A stretch of DNA of 64,000 nt from Salminus brasiliensis (GCF_030463535.1 NC_132898.1:22961162-23025161); one strand, 5' to 3'; shown: positions 25,108-37,412, numbered from the stretch's first letter. Numbers and translations are program-made. The notes: a model not told the origin generated them from the sequence alone.

Positions 25108-25400
25108 GAGTACACACACACACCCAGAGCGGTGGGCAGCCAACTCCAGCGCCCGGGGAGCAGAGAGGGTAAAGGGCCTTGCTCAAGCTGCCACTGTTGG
25201 GTCCTTGAGCAAGGCCCTTTACCCTCTCTGCTCCCCGGGCGCTGGAGTTGGCTGCCCACTGCTCTGGGTGTGTGTGTGTACTCACTGCCCCTAACACGTG
25301 TGTGTGTGTGAGTGTGTGTTCACTACCAGATGGGTTAAATGCGGAGGACACATTTCGCTGTACACTGTACAGTGACAAATACGTGCACCTTTACCTTTTT
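25108..25400 (+). mobile_element. SINE type A fold-back (inverted duplication, no tRNA head)
   Basis: Left arm 25108-25187 is the near-perfect reverse complement of 25204-25283, with a 16-nt spacer. The normal SINE tail then continues from 25284 to about 25400. The tRNA head with A and B boxes is absent. Confidence 0.9.
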
Positions 25401-25414
25401 TTACCTTGCCAACT

Positions 25415-26035
25415 GCTGAAAGGTGGTTAGAGCACCAGGCTATTGATGACAGGGTTGTGGGTTCAATACCCAGTCTTGACAAGCTGCCACTGTTGGGGCC
25501 CTTAAGCAAGGCTCTTCATCTTCCCTGCTCCCCAGGCGCCGCAGCAATGGGCGTGTGTGCTCAGTGCCACTGAGTGGGTTTTTTTCACCCACTCATTTTC
25601 TTCCCAATTTGGACTGCCAGTTACCCAACCCAACCCGTATGTACCCCTTCCATCGTACACTAGTGAGGGCAGACCAACACATGCCCCCTCCGACGAGTGC
25701 GCAGGCAAGCCTCTCAGTTTTTGTAACTGCCTCTGATGCATCATCACTGGGCAACCAACGCGCCTGGAGGCAATCGCCACATACCTGGCTTTGACGCACC
25801 AGCCTGCAGACGCAAAGCGATGTGGGGAGAGAGCAAGGCCAATTGTGCTTTCTCATGGCCTCGGCTGCCGATGGCTAGCAGCATGACCAAGATTCGAACC
25901 AGCGATCCTCTGATCATAGTGATATTAGTCCGCTGAACCACTCGGGGCCCGACCACAGTGTGTGTGTGTTCAATGCAAAGAGGCGGAGGCCAAATTCCAT
26001 CTGCGTCCAACACAAATAGTGAATATTGTTGACAT
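25415..26035 (+). mobile_element. SINE type B interrupted by a second SINE
   Basis: Head side 25415-25578 (GGTTGTGGGTTCAATACCCA, TTGAC, CTGCCACTGTTGGGGCCCTT) and tail side 25951-26035 (AGGCGGAGGCCAAATTCCAT, CCAACACAAATAGTGAATAT) belong to one type B copy. Confidence 0.8.
25579..25950 (-). mobile_element. Different tRNA-derived SINE nested inside the type B copy
   Basis: Minus strand starts GGGCCCCGAGTGGTTCAGCG (A box area), has B box GGTTCGAATC, then CATGCTGCTAGCCATCGGCA and ends in an A run (T7 at 25579-25585 on the plus strand). The body does not resemble types A or B. Confidence 0.8.
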
Positions 26036-26182
26036 CTAGACTTTAGAACTTCTTGTATAAGGTTCTCTAAATGGTTCCACTACTTTTACAACTCATCCCT
26101 TTTTGCTATATGTTCTCTAATTTTTCAGAATAGCAAGAACACGCAGTGTCACTGATGTGAAGCACAAAAAGATATGCAGGTA

Positions 26183-27528
26183 CAGTACAGGTCAAAAGTT
26201 TGGACACACCTTCTCATTCAATGCGTTTTCTGTATTTTCATGACTATTTACATTGTAGATTCTCACTGAAGGCATCAAAACTATGAATGAACACATGTGG
26301 AGTTTTGTACTTAACAAAAAAAGGTGAAATAACTGAAAACATGTTTTATACTCTAGTTTCTTCAAAATAGCCATCCTTTGCTCTGATTACTGCTTTGCAC
26401 ACTCTTGGCATTCTCTCAATGAGCTTCAAGAGGTAGTCACCTGAAATGGTTTTCAGGTGTGCCTTATCAGGGTTAATTAGTGCTTTATCAATGGGGTTGG
26501 GACCATCAGTTGTGTTGTGCAGAAGTCAGGTTACTACACAGCCGACAGCCATATTGGACAACTGTTAAAATTCATATTATGGCAAGAACCAATCAGCTAA
26601 CTAAAGAAAAACGAGTGGCCATCATTACTGAATGAAATGAAGGTCAGTCAGTCCGGAAAGTTGCACTTTAACTTTAAATGTGTCCCCAAGTGGAGTCACA
26701 AAAACCATCAAGCGCTACAGCGAAACTGACACACACGAGGTCCAACCCAGGAAAGGAAGACTCACCTCTGCTTCTCAGGACAAGTTCATCCGAGTCACCA
26801 GCCTCAGAAATCGCAAGTTAACAGCAGCTCAGATCACAGACCAGTTGAATGCCACACAGAGGTCTAGCAGCAGACCCATCTCTAGAACAACTGTTAAGAG
26901 GAGACTGCGCAAATCAGGCCTTCATGGTCAAACAGCTGCTAGGAAACCACTGCTAAGGAGAGGCAACAAGCAGAAGAGATTTGTTTGGACCAAAAAACAC
27001 AAGGAATAGACATTAGACCAGTGGAAATCTGTGCTTTGGTCTGATGAGTCCAAATTTGAGATCTTTGGTTCCAACCGCCGTGTCTTTGTGAGACGCAGAA
27101 AAGGTGAACGGATGGATTCCACATGCCTGGTTCCCACTGTGAAGCATGGAGGAGGAGCTGTGATGGTGTGGGGGTGTTTTGCTGGTGACACTGTTGGGGA
27201 TTTATTCAAAATTGAAGGCACACTGAACCAGCATGGCTACCACAGCATCCTGGAGCGACATGCCATCCCATCTGGTTTGCGTTTAGTTGGACCATCCTTT
27301 ATTTTTCAACAGGACAATGACCCCAAACACACAGTAATCAGTAAGCAGTAATCAGAGCAAAGGATGGCTATTTTGAAGAAACTAGAGTATAAAACATGTT
27401 TTCAGTTATTTCACCTTTTTTTGTTACAAAACTCCACGTGTTCATTCATAGTTGTGATGCCTTCAGTGAGAATCTACAATGTAAATAGTCATGAAAATAC
27501 AGAAAACGCAAACTTTTGGCCTGTACTG
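26183..27528 (+). mobile_element. Tc1/mariner transposon, internally deleted and dead
   Basis: Flanked by TA target duplications (26181-26182 and 27529-27530). Inverted repeats of about 210 bp (26183-26392) and about 185 bp (27344-27528) begin CAGTACAGG; the right one has lost about 20 bases near its end. Inside is a Tc1-type transposase remnant on the plus strand. Lies between necap2 and szrd1. Confidence 0.93.
26579..27351 (+). pseudogene. Tc1-type transposase remnant
   Basis: Starts at an ATG at 26579 (MARTNQLTKEKRVAIITE) and soon meets a stop, a small frameshift near 26660-26680 and an in-frame TAG at 27007-27009. The DNA-binding part is recognisable, with VTKTIKRYSETDTHEVQPRK and ISRTTVKRRL. 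The catalytic part shows the first two aspartates, WSDESKFEIFG near 27037 and FQQDNDPKHT near 27307. Sequence for the third acidic residue is gone, because the frame runs straight into the right inverted repeat. It cannot encode an active enzyme. Confidence 0.9.
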
Positions 27529-27632
27529 TACAACTAGCACCCCTTTGTGAAACATCATCAGCCTGCTAAACATCACTGAGTGAGCTACAAGCCAGGCCCA
27601 TGAGGTGCGTTAGATCTAATACAACACTACAC

Positions 27633-27760
27633 ATATGGTCGGTGTAACGTAGCAGGTAACACCACCAATTCCCCAGCCAGGCTAGCACAACACAATACAC
27701 CAATAATGGTGTCATTGGGCAAGACTCCTAACACTGCATTCATTCATTCCTATGTAAGCT
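27633..27760 (+). mobile_element. Fragment of the second SINE family
   Basis: Shares GTAACGTAGCAGGTAACACC-type head and ATTGGGCAAGACTCCTAACA with 17837-18025. The B box is lost. Confidence 0.65.
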
Positions 27761-30700
27761 GTACTGCCTTCAAGTACTTCTCTGAAGTTCCTACTTACAT
27801 CTTTGCAGCAAGTAAATATGACGTGATTCCTGTTCTAGTGGTTTTAGCCTACTAAGGCACAACACATGAGTCCCTTCAGTCTGTAACAATAAGCAGGCAG
27901 GTTTTAAGAGTAAAGTTTATTGAAGACAAACAAGCACAGTGTTGGTGTGTTGAAGCCCAGATGTGGAGCGGTCAGGCAGTGAAGCCCCTGATTAAACCAG
28001 AGAAGACATTTTTTATGACAGTAAAGATGACAGTCCACTCCTCCAGTAGAGAGACTGCATGGTTATAAAAAAAAGATTAAGTAACGTAACCAGTCACTGA
28101 GCAAAGATGCAGTTTATTTTTCGCTTCTTTATTTTACTATACTAACTAGAGACGCTAGGCTAGCATTGCTAACAAACACTTGACTTGAACTGTCACCAAT
28201 CTCATCTTTGTTTGTGCCCAAAAACCTTTTGTCTCTCAAAACACATCCAGATCTTCTTTAGTTTGGTAAATGAATGTTGTGTAGGTCATAATGTGCCTTA
28301 TATAACACTAAAAAAAAATTCTAATTTAGTTTAAAAGTTAAAGTAATGTCTATCCATGTTATTTTATTGAATAAACTTGTTTACATAGCATTGTTAAAAA
28401 AAAAAAGAAAAAAAAAAGATTGTCATCAGTACTGAAATGTGATTGATAGCCTAAGTCCATATTCCTATTTTTATCTGTGGACAGTTAAAGCTTGGGAGTT
28501 TATTATTCTTATTATTCATATTATTATTCATATTATTAAGCTCATGTATAATGTGATTATTAATATTAAAACTACTGTATAATATACAGCAAAAATATTT
28601 GTAAATATAGAAGCAATAACAACCATTTGGCACAGCTTCTGGTTGCACCTACGCATTTTACAACCATGCAGTCACTCACTAGAGAGCCATGCTGGTACAG
28701 TGCAAAGATGGTAATGTGGGATAACAGACAACAGAATAAACCTGAACAGTATTCACAGTATCTGCTCATAGCTGACCCCTATTGCATCTGACCACTTATA
28801 TAAACCACCATTTTAAAATTCACACCACACACGAACAGAAAGAAAGCACAAAAAGACACAAATGAATCTCTAGCTGCTTTACAGGCACAGCGACTCCCAC
28901 CTTTCTCATTCTTCCATTATTCTGCTATTTATGGCACTTAAGCTTTATGTATTTAGTAACTGGAGGGTGATTTGGGGGTGTCTTATTTTGTTAATCTGAA
29001 TAACATCAAGGGACAGTTTGACCAAACACACTAGCTAACATTGCTAACAGCACGTAGACACCAGTCAGCATTCCTTCGCAAAATGCTAACCAGTGCTAGT
29101 CTCCATTAATTCACTGACAGAGCTGTGAATGCCAGTACTGTTCATCTACTGGTTCCTCAACAAGAATCGCCTTTCCTACTACTTACACTGGACGTGACAG
29201 GCGTGCCCATGGGCTTCAATTGCATGTGTGTTTTGAGTCACCATAAAAATGACTACCCATGGAAATTGCTATGTGCTATAGATGTGGCCGACAGATACGT
29301 TTGAAAGAACACTGAAGTATTCATGTAATTATCTGGCTAAAATGAGAAATCCATTGTGAAATCCACTCCGAATTGCTCAGTTAGTCAGAAAACAGATAAA
29401 AGGGTACTTAGCTAGCTATTAGCTTTGGCTAATCCTCCAAGTTATCCAGCTAACTGAGAAATTCTGCATTCTGAAAACCTTCGTACGGTCATTTCCAAAG
29501 ACAAAGAGAGGAATATGGGGTAATACAAAAGGAGTGGTCCCCAAATCCAGAGCGCTAAATTTATGAGCGCTAATAGATCTTTTTCCATCTTTTAAGCATA
29601 GTTTACTGAAATGACACAAGAATTTCACATCATAAACTGGTTTCAAATAAATGAAGATGACAATACTTAATAAACTTACATTATCATTTTTTTAAAAGAA
29701 CAATCTCAGATATATTGACTTGCCAAGGTGTATTTAGCAGGCCAGGGACTGCTTGCCCTGCTCTAGCACACCCTATTCAACTCACGAAGGGTTGATAATT
29801 GGCTGAGGAGCTGACACAGATATGTTCAAATCACTCGCTATGGCTGCTCAACCAGCACGAACCCCTGAAACGCTGCTAATCAGTAGCTCTAGGCACTGAA
29901 CTACATCCAAACACCTAGCATGACAGCCCACAGTGCTGCACATGTACATGTTACAATGGGTGCATACAATTACTAAAACCCTACAGTAGTGACCGCAGTA
30001 GAAAAATAGACAGCTTTAACACCAGACACAAAATATGGACACCTGGTATTTTAAATGCTGAGTGTTTTCCATCAGTTAAAGGGAACTCAAAGCTGGGTTT
30101 CGGGGCTTTTCTTTTCAAGATTTACAGTTTTCCAATTTTTAGCCCAAACATAGTTAAACATCCAAGACATTTTTGGTCATTGGCATTATTTCTTTAGTTA
30201 TACGCTGGAGCTACAAGGCCAACGTGGCGAACAAGTAGTAAAACCTAAACAAAAGTACAGATATTCTGGCTTTAAGTGGGCTACTATATTGTATGTTTCT
30301 AGATGACAGAGAGTCATACAGTGTCAGACACTGTATAATCGAGTCTACTAGAGATTACTGAACACTTCCACATGGTTTGCGGAGAGTGTGCGCTGATGTA
30401 GGCATGCAGTTAGAACCACATGCTAATTGGTAACAAGCTTTTTAGCAGCTTGTTAGCTACATTTGCCTCGTATCTTCAGTGTCATACAAAAGACGCAAAC
30501 GTCCGACACTAAATATGTCTTGAGTGATCGATTACATTTGAAGTACGGGGTGAATTTTGCAAATTAAGATTTTTCTGAGTAGTTTTGTGTGCACACAAAA
30601 CCCTTATTTCCAGACAGTACAACATTTGTAAACAGAACTGTAGAAAACGGTCACTCACAATTCACACGGTCAGGGTGGTTTAGTCTCAGAAAAAGACTAA

Positions 30701-31110
30701 TTTGTACATGAAGGCAACCACCCTTTACTGTTGTTATTTAACACTGGGGCTCTTCTGCTAAAGTAAAAGCAGGTCTGATGACCGTTTTTCCTGAGGACAT
30801 GTTACACTGAAGGCCAAACTTCTGAACACATGCAAAAGAATTAGTTCACTTCAAAAACCGCTGCACAAAATGAACTGGACCTGCATCGATTAGTCACTGA
30901 CAAAACTGTTTGCTTAGAAACACGCTCTGTAATACTCATCTGATCCACACGGTCGGCCCGACAGACTGTAATACGAGAAGGGGAATAAACTCACACCATA
31001 TAATTTAGGTAAGGCTAGGCTTGGTTTGTATCTGAGGAACCAGCTCAGAAAAAAACAATGGAGAAAGAAAGGCAGAACTAAGCTTATGACATACAACACA
31101 CTCCTACAAA

Positions 31111-31363
31111 TAGGGCTGGGCAATGTGACGATATCTGATCGTATCGTGATAAATTTGATAAAAAAAATGTTACTGTAATACACAATACACTTTCCAAAGC
31201 ATCAACTGCAACGTTTTATTGCCGACTGTGTAATTAGACTGGTTTAATTAGATGACGGTATTCAGAATGGGACAGTATCTGAGTAGTAGTTTAGTCTGTG
31301 ACTACATGTATCGTCTTTAAATATCGTGATATAGGATTTTTTTACCATATCGCCCAGCCCTAC
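31111..31363. mobile_element. MITE with TAGGGCTGGGC inverted ends
   Basis: Left TAGGGCTGGGCAATGTGACG, with TATCGTGATA further in. Right TATCGTGATATAGGATTTTT, then ACCATATCGCCCAGCCCTA. This is a common teleost palindromic element type. No coding content. Confidence 0.85.
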
Positions 31364-32415
31364 CTACAAAGCAATGCGACACAGTTCACATGTGGCAAAT
31401 AAAGCAATACTTCAATAGTTTGTGATAGTTCAACATTTCCCATTTCAGTAAATCCCATTTCTTAAGGAGTGAGCTAGCTAGCTAACTCATTTCACTAGGC
31501 TAAGTAGTTAGCACAGGCTATCAGTGAATTCATTAGCCAATGTGTTAAATGTCCACATGAACCAGTCTGTTTTTTTTTTGTTGTTTTGTTTTTTGCAGTA
31601 GTCTGAAAGCTAATCATTCTATAGAGACCATTACAAATACAAATCTATCGCCATCACACAAAAACCTCCAAAATGACTTTTTACATTTGCTTTTTAACCA
31701 CTGAATTCCGTTGAAAGTTAAGAAGGTTTATCATGCCCTGTCCTGTAAAGTCACCATTTTGGAGATCTATGAGCTTTTGAGCAAGAGCAACAATTTGCAA
31801 TAGTTCAACATTTTGACAGCAAATCCCATTTTGCAACGCAAGCTAATTTATTTTGCTAATAAAATGGCTAATTGATTTTGCTAGGCTAAACAGTTTTATG
31901 TTGAATTCAAAGAGTGTGTAAGCAAAACAGAACAGCAACATTTGTTAAATATCCACATGAACTATCCAGTTTGTTTTTTTGCACTCAGTATAAATTTTTG
32001 TGTTTATATAAATCCACACTTTGAACACAAACGCTGGTTCAGGAGGAGTAAGTCTGGCTAAGCTATGCTAAGCAGACCTGCGTTCATACTGCACTTTAAA
32101 AAGGCTGTTAGTGAATTCACCAGACTTTAAGTAAGTGTGAAAAAGAGAATAGGAGTTAACTGCCAACATCACTGTTGCACTAGCCTAAACACGGGACTAA
32201 ATCATTACAGGCCATTATAAATAAACAGCTGCAATAGTTAGACACAAACCCTTTTCAAGTGGAGCTAGCTAGCTGAGCAGTGTTCAAATCTCACTCCACA
32301 AACAGTGAGTAAAAAACTGTGTGTAAATTACTGACATGTTAAACTACTTTGTTCAGATTTTTAGTATTAGCCTTAAACAGAACCTGAAGCAAATCTTCTC
32401 TTACAAGCCAATATG

Positions 32416-32942
32416 CACCAATCAGCCGTGACATTAGTACCACCTCCCCAATATTGCGTAGGTTCCCCTTGTGCCGCCACAACAGACCATACGAGGCATG
32501 GACTGCACAAGACCTCTAAAGGCGTCCTGTGGCACCAATCTGGCACCAAGGTGTTAGCAGCAGAGTAAGTAGTGAGGTGAGGCTGATATGAGCATCAGAG
32601 AGCCTCAGGCGCCCATGACCCTTGTGCCGGTTCACTGGTTGTCCTTCCTTGGACAACTTTTGGTAGGTACTGGCGCTGCATACCGAGAACACCTTACAAG
32701 ACCTGCCAGATGTTTTGACGATGTTCTGACCCAGCTGTCTAGCCGTTACAGTTTGGTTCTTGTCAAAGTGGCTCAGATCATTACACTTGATCATTTTGTT
32801 ATGATTTTAACACATCACTTTCAAGAACTGGCTGTTCACTTGCTGCCTAATGTATACAACCCTTGACAGATGCCACTGTAGACTGCAGAGATAGTCAATG
32901 TTATTCCCTTCACCTGTGCTAATGTTATGGCTGATCGGGGTC
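32416..32942 (-). mobile_element. Deleted Tc1-like element with transposase N-terminus
   Basis: Ends are inverted: CACCAATCAGCCGTGACATT at the left and AATGTTATGGCTGATCGGGG at the right. The minus strand carries a remnant frame at 32516-32794 with DLSHFDKNQTVTARQLGQ, the start of a Tc1-like transposase, joined to the last codons (WCQIGATG) after loss of the catalytic middle. Confidence 0.8.
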
Positions 32943-33734
32943 GGTAAACATGTCTGATAGTTCAACACAGCAAATAGCATTTCAGCCTGCTAGCAAACTT
33001 AAATTAATTTTACTAAACTACGCTGTTCTGCTTCCAAATCGCACTTCAAGAAGGTTGTCAGTGAATTTATAGGCCTTTGAAAACAAAAAAACAAATAAAC
33101 AAATAACATAAGAGAAAAAACAACACCTGTAATAATAGCCAATATGCTAAAATGTCCTGTTCAGGTTTGTCCACTAGCCATAGAAGCAAATGTCAATTTT
33201 TCACAGGTCATTATATCCAACATAAAAGCTATAACTGAATTAAAAGAATAAAGACAAAAAATAGACAGGCACAAACAAAATAACATTTACAGTTAGAACC
33301 CAGCTCCCCCCTCAGCCTGAAAGAGTCCTACTTATTTATTTCTATTATTGCTTTGTGGAGTCTGACTGGTGACTTGGTGACCGTTTCCTGTGTGGTGGGG
33401 TCATGTTTATTCAGTCTTTGGTGGGATGTCTCTATCTCATCTGAAAGCCCCAGTCAGGAAAAGCTGAATCAGCCCCACTAAAATCTCTAAAGCGCTGCGT
33501 TCAAGAGCACACCCCTCCTCAAGACTAGTTCCAACAACAGAGAGCCACTGTCAACGTTCATGTTTGCTCTGTTTGGGTGCGGTTTTGTAAACACTCATTA
33601 TTCTAACGCTTCTTCTCTCACAGTGCCCAAATCACAGGCGTTCAACATTCTGTGTTTTTCCATAGCTACTGTTGCTTGGCCAGACAAGCTTTACAGAACG
33701 ATGGTAAAAATCCTTTTCAGCCCTAATGAGAGCC

Positions 33735-34037
33735 TGTAACTCCGCCTCAGTGTATATCACAATATGTATTGGCATTGATGTTATGATATACACTGAGGTG
33801 GAGCTACAGTCTCTCATTAGGGTGAATATTAATAACACTCTAAATGTAGATATTGTGATATACACTGAGGTGGAGCGACAGTCTCTCATTAGAGTGAATA
33901 TTAATAACACTCTAAATGTAGATATTGTGATATACACTGAGGTGGAGCTACAGTCTCTCATTAGAGTGAATATTAATAACACTCTAAATGTAGGTATTGT
34001 GATATACACTGAGGCGGAGCTACAGTCACTCATTATT
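33735..34037. repeat. 72-bp tandem repeat, about four copies
   Basis: GATATACACTGAGG recurs exactly every 72 bp at 33785, 33857, 33929 and 34001. The unit equals 24 codons, so both strands stay open across it. Lies in the szrd1 downstream region. Confidence 0.92.
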
Positions 34038-35091
34038 GGTTAAATGGGTTTTTTAGCAGCATTGTGAAAAGCTTGTTTGTCCTTACAGTTGTCGATATGG
34101 AAAAAAAAACATTTCTGGGGCAGAGCCTTTACAGATCAAATGGCTAGGGATTTGTTATAGGTGTGTTTGAGCAGGAGGACACTTATGTCTTATGGTAGGT
34201 ACTCAATTATTAACTGCCTAGCATGTTAGGTACATGTGTACATTAGAGATGGCACGCTGGTATCAGGCTAACAGCAGCAGAAAATGCTGGATCAGGATGT
34301 CAGATCCAATTTTGCAAGATACTATAGTCCAAAATTGAAGTATGTTGTGTGGTATCAGTGCCATGTAATAATGTCACTATGTAACCTGCAGCGAGGGTGG
34401 GCAAGTACAGCGTGAGCATATTTCATGAGTATAGAAAGTATTTCATTTGAAATCTTTGTAGTTCTTAAAGAAAATAAATATAATTTAATATATACTCTAC
34501 GTATCAGTATAAGCCAATACTCAAGTTTTGGTATCAAAAGAGACATTCGGCATATCATGCCACCTGTAGCTCACGTTGCGGTGGGTGTGTACATTTCTTA
34601 AAGCAGCAACCACAGTCTACATCAGAATAACCAGTCATTATTCTAATGCTTCTGTTTGTTATTACAACTCCCAAACTGCCGTTCTCTCAGCTGCAGTCAC
34701 TCCTGACTGGGGCTTTCAGACCAATGCTGCCCCCCCCCACCCTGGAGTGTATCTCACCCCAAAACATGAACAAGGGGAGTGTTATTGAGGAAATGCACAG
34801 TGTATAGAGTCCGAAAACAGAGAGCGAAATGGCCCCATTATAGCGTGGCCCAGGCAGAGAGACGCTTTGTCTTCATCCTTTCTCCCCGGAGGCGCTCTTC
34901 TGCACGTCCAGCAGGAAAAGAGAAGAAAAAGAAAAGTAGGGGAGGTTTCAAGCAAAGCAGGCAAGCTAATGCTTTTCTGTTCCTCAATGCTGTTCCTCCA
35001 AACCTTCTTTAAGTCTGTCTCCAAATTGTTAAAACTCACTCCTGCATGGGGTAGCATCTCCATCTCTCGCTCTATCTCTATGTCTCTCTTT

Positions 35092-37412
35092 TTATCTGCT
35101 GAGGCGGAAGCCTGTGGTGCCATCCGGCCCCAGTGGTTGGCGGATAATGTGATTGTTTGGCCGCAGAGATTCTGATGGAGCACCTGAGAGGGCAGGTCTG
35201 AGAGAAAAAGGCAAAAGAGAGGGATTACGAAATTATATATTAATATAAAGATCTATGTCATTAGAACATATAATTTTTCAGCCCTACTCGGCATACCTGT
35301 CTGCATCTGGTCTTTCCTGAGATGGTTCCTCAGCACTCCCCAGAATCCTCCTACGGGCCTCGGCATACTCTGCCTCTCTCTGAGCCAGAGACTTTACCTG
35401 CTGCGCCGGCCGTGATGCCACCTGCTGCCCCAGTGACCCATTACTGGCAGGCCGCTTCAGGATTCTGATCTGTGGAGGTGGGGCTGCGGGCAGCGAATCA
35501 TCCTGAATCACCACCGCCGTCTTAACAGGCAAACTTTGGTTGCTGTAAAGATGAAAAACAAACCAAAACAGAACTACTAACCAAAATCTTGTAGAGAAAA
35601 AAAAAAACATGTGCACACCCACACTTATCTGCATATACATACCCATCCATAATCTTAACCACATGTGAATTAATACCCATCCTCATACCCAATCAGATAC
35701 AGACCCAGACTCGTCCTCATACATACTCACTTAATCATCCCCATCAGTCCCCATACTCATACCATCCACACACTCACCCCATTCTCTTCCATACCTGTAC
35801 TCCCACCTAAACTTGTCCCCATACGTACATACTCAATCATCCCCATACCATCACCATCAGTACCCATACTCATACCATCCAAACACTCATCCCCATTCTC
35901 TTCCATACCCATACTCACCCCATGAATACATACTCAGTCACCCTCATCCTTATTTTCTTCCATACCCATTCATCTCCATCTGCACCCATCCATATACTAT
36001 TCTCTTTCATACCCATACTAATTCCTAAGTTTCTGTAGCATAGTGGTTATCACGTTTGGCTCACACGCGAAAGGTCCCCGGTTTGAAACCGGGCAGAAAC
36101 ACTCTTGCTTAGGGGCAGTGGTGGCTCAGCGGTTAGAGCGCCGGATTATCGATAACAGGGTTGTGGGTTCGATTTCCCAGGCTTGGCAAGCTGCCACTGT
36201 TGGGCCCTTGAGCAAGGCCCTTTACCCTCTCTGCTCCTCGGGTGCTGGAGTTGGCTGCCCACCGCTCTGGGTGTGTGTGTGTGTGTACTCACTGCCCCTA
36301 GCTCACTAGTGTGTGAGTGAATGTGTGTTCACTACCACAGATGGGTTAAATGCGGAGGAATACGTGCACCTTTACCTTTTTACCTTTATCACTCTTCTCT
36401 TCCATCCCCATCCATACTCATACTTATACTTATCCACATCCGTACCCAAACTCATGCCCACCCCAACTTTACTCATACTAACCCCTATCCCCTATCCATA
36501 CTTACCAACAAGATACTCATCCCTCTTCTTTTCCATCCCCATCCCCACCCATAATCATAGCCAGCCATAATCATCCCCTTCCACGTGCCCCTGTACTTTC
36601 ATTCATTTGCTAATTTAATCACATCATTACAAGGTGCTCGTTACACTCACTTAGATTTCTGACTGATCTTCAGTTTGGCTTCCAGCCGTCTCTCAATCTC
36701 CTGCAGAGAAAACACCAGCAGGTTATATGGGTAAACCTGCCCATTGACCACTGCTTTATGCTAATTTGGGTTTATTCTAATGTCATGTAATGTGTTAGCT
36801 ACCGTTTCACAGTCCTTTAATAACTTTGTTTACATTCCCTCCATTTATTAAAGGCTGATCAGTAAAAAAAATATATGTTTTTAAGTCACAATGTCTCCAA
36901 ACCCTAAACCCATAAAACAATCTCTGAACTGCCAGCGAGGCTAGGAAGTTTGCGCTCCACCTTAAACAGTGTAGGAGGTCCACTCTGCCGCCTCAGGCCC
37001 CAGACTGCAACTGCTGACCTATTTAAGGTGGAACGGAGAATTCGAGCAAGGAGCAAAAACTTCGAGCTAAAGCTTTCACTGGTCCGTTTAAGACAATACA
37101 GCGACTTGCTCGGTTGAACACACAACCAAAGAAAATGTCAAGAATTACAACCCCTTATACTAGCCAAAATAAACAAGCCAAATAAGCACTTAAACGCTAG
37201 CGACGATGCTAAGTTGAGCTAACCGGCTACAGCTAGCTAGCTAGCATACATACAGAGCTGTGTAGCTGTATAGGCCTCGCAGCAGCTAAAAATACTCCTC
37301 TCTGACACAAATATCAGGTCACTAACATCACCCAAAAGAGTGACATGGCTCTCTATCTCACCCCACTGTCCGCCGCGTCCTCCCAATTATCGGACACATC
37401 CTCATCCTCCAT
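35092..37412 (-). CDS. szrd1: szrd1, SUZ RNA-binding domain protein 1, complete
   Basis: Small protein with a SUZ domain, a basic RNA-binding module. Coding exons in order: 37362-37412, 36651-36700, 35297-35542, 35092-35197. All junctions have GT-AG and phases agree; 453 nt, 150 aa (human about 152). The protein starts [17 protein letters not shown], continues with [16 protein letters not shown] and then carries [20 protein letters not shown] followed by [19 protein letters not shown] (SUZ, about residues 55-110). It ends with a SUZ-C-like [17 protein letters not shown] motif and the stop at 35092-35094. The exon 4 border was set by the acceptor before A-CCT-GCC, the only choice that keeps the conserved C-terminus in frame. 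Its 5' end faces fbxo42 head to head, with about 1.9 kb between the szrd1 ATG and the fbxo42 leader. Confidence 0.95.
36029..36101 (+). tRNA. tRNA-Val(CAC)-like gene, possibly a pseudogene
   Basis: 73-nt cloverleaf. The acceptor stem GTTTCTG pairs perfectly with CAGAAAC (36094-36100), and the discriminator is A. The anticodon CAC at 36062-36064 sits in the loop CTCACAC at tRNA position 34. The T stem CCCGG/CCGGG is intact. The sequence is close to vertebrate tRNA-Val. Oddities: the anticodon stem TTTGG/GCGAA has one G-G mismatch and one wobble, and the normally invariant C56 of the T loop is T, which also weakens the internal B box. Lies in the intron between szrd1 exons 2 and 3, on the opposite strand, ten bases before a SINE. 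Confidence 0.6.
36112..36386 (+). mobile_element. tRNA-derived SINE, type A
   Basis: GGCAGTGGTGGCTCAGCGGT head, B box GGTTCGATTTCC, CCTTGAGCAAGGCCCTTTAC block, (GT)n, then GATGGGTTAAATGCGGAGGA. It begins just after the tRNA-Val-like gene, in a szrd1 intron. A few tail bases are missing. Confidence 0.9.

Larger units (their letters stand above)
24632..35091. other. Spacer between necap2 start and szrd1 stop
   Basis: Contains the SINE complex at 25108-26035, the Tc1 element, a SINE fragment, a MITE, a Tc1-like deletion copy and the 72-bp array. The stretches 28000-31100, 31370-32400 and 34050-35090 show no gene. Some of it is probably the szrd1 3' UTR; a plus-strand TTTATT at 33334 and one at 27913 are possible poly(A) signals. 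No spata21-like exon was recognised here, although human SPATA21 lies between SZRD1 and NECAP2. Confidence 0.5.

Noticed and set aside
28380-28420. CRISPR-like or origin-like repeats in AT-rich DNA
   Set aside because: Only A-runs and short simple repeats; not meaningful in a vertebrate genome.
33632-34043. Frames with repeated VYITISTFRVLLIF or NTLNVDIVIYTEVE
   Set aside because: Artefacts of the 72-bp tandem repeat, whose unit is divisible by three.
36112-36190. Second tRNA gene
   Set aside because: The A and B boxes belong to the head of a type A SINE; no cloverleaf and the body is the SINE core.
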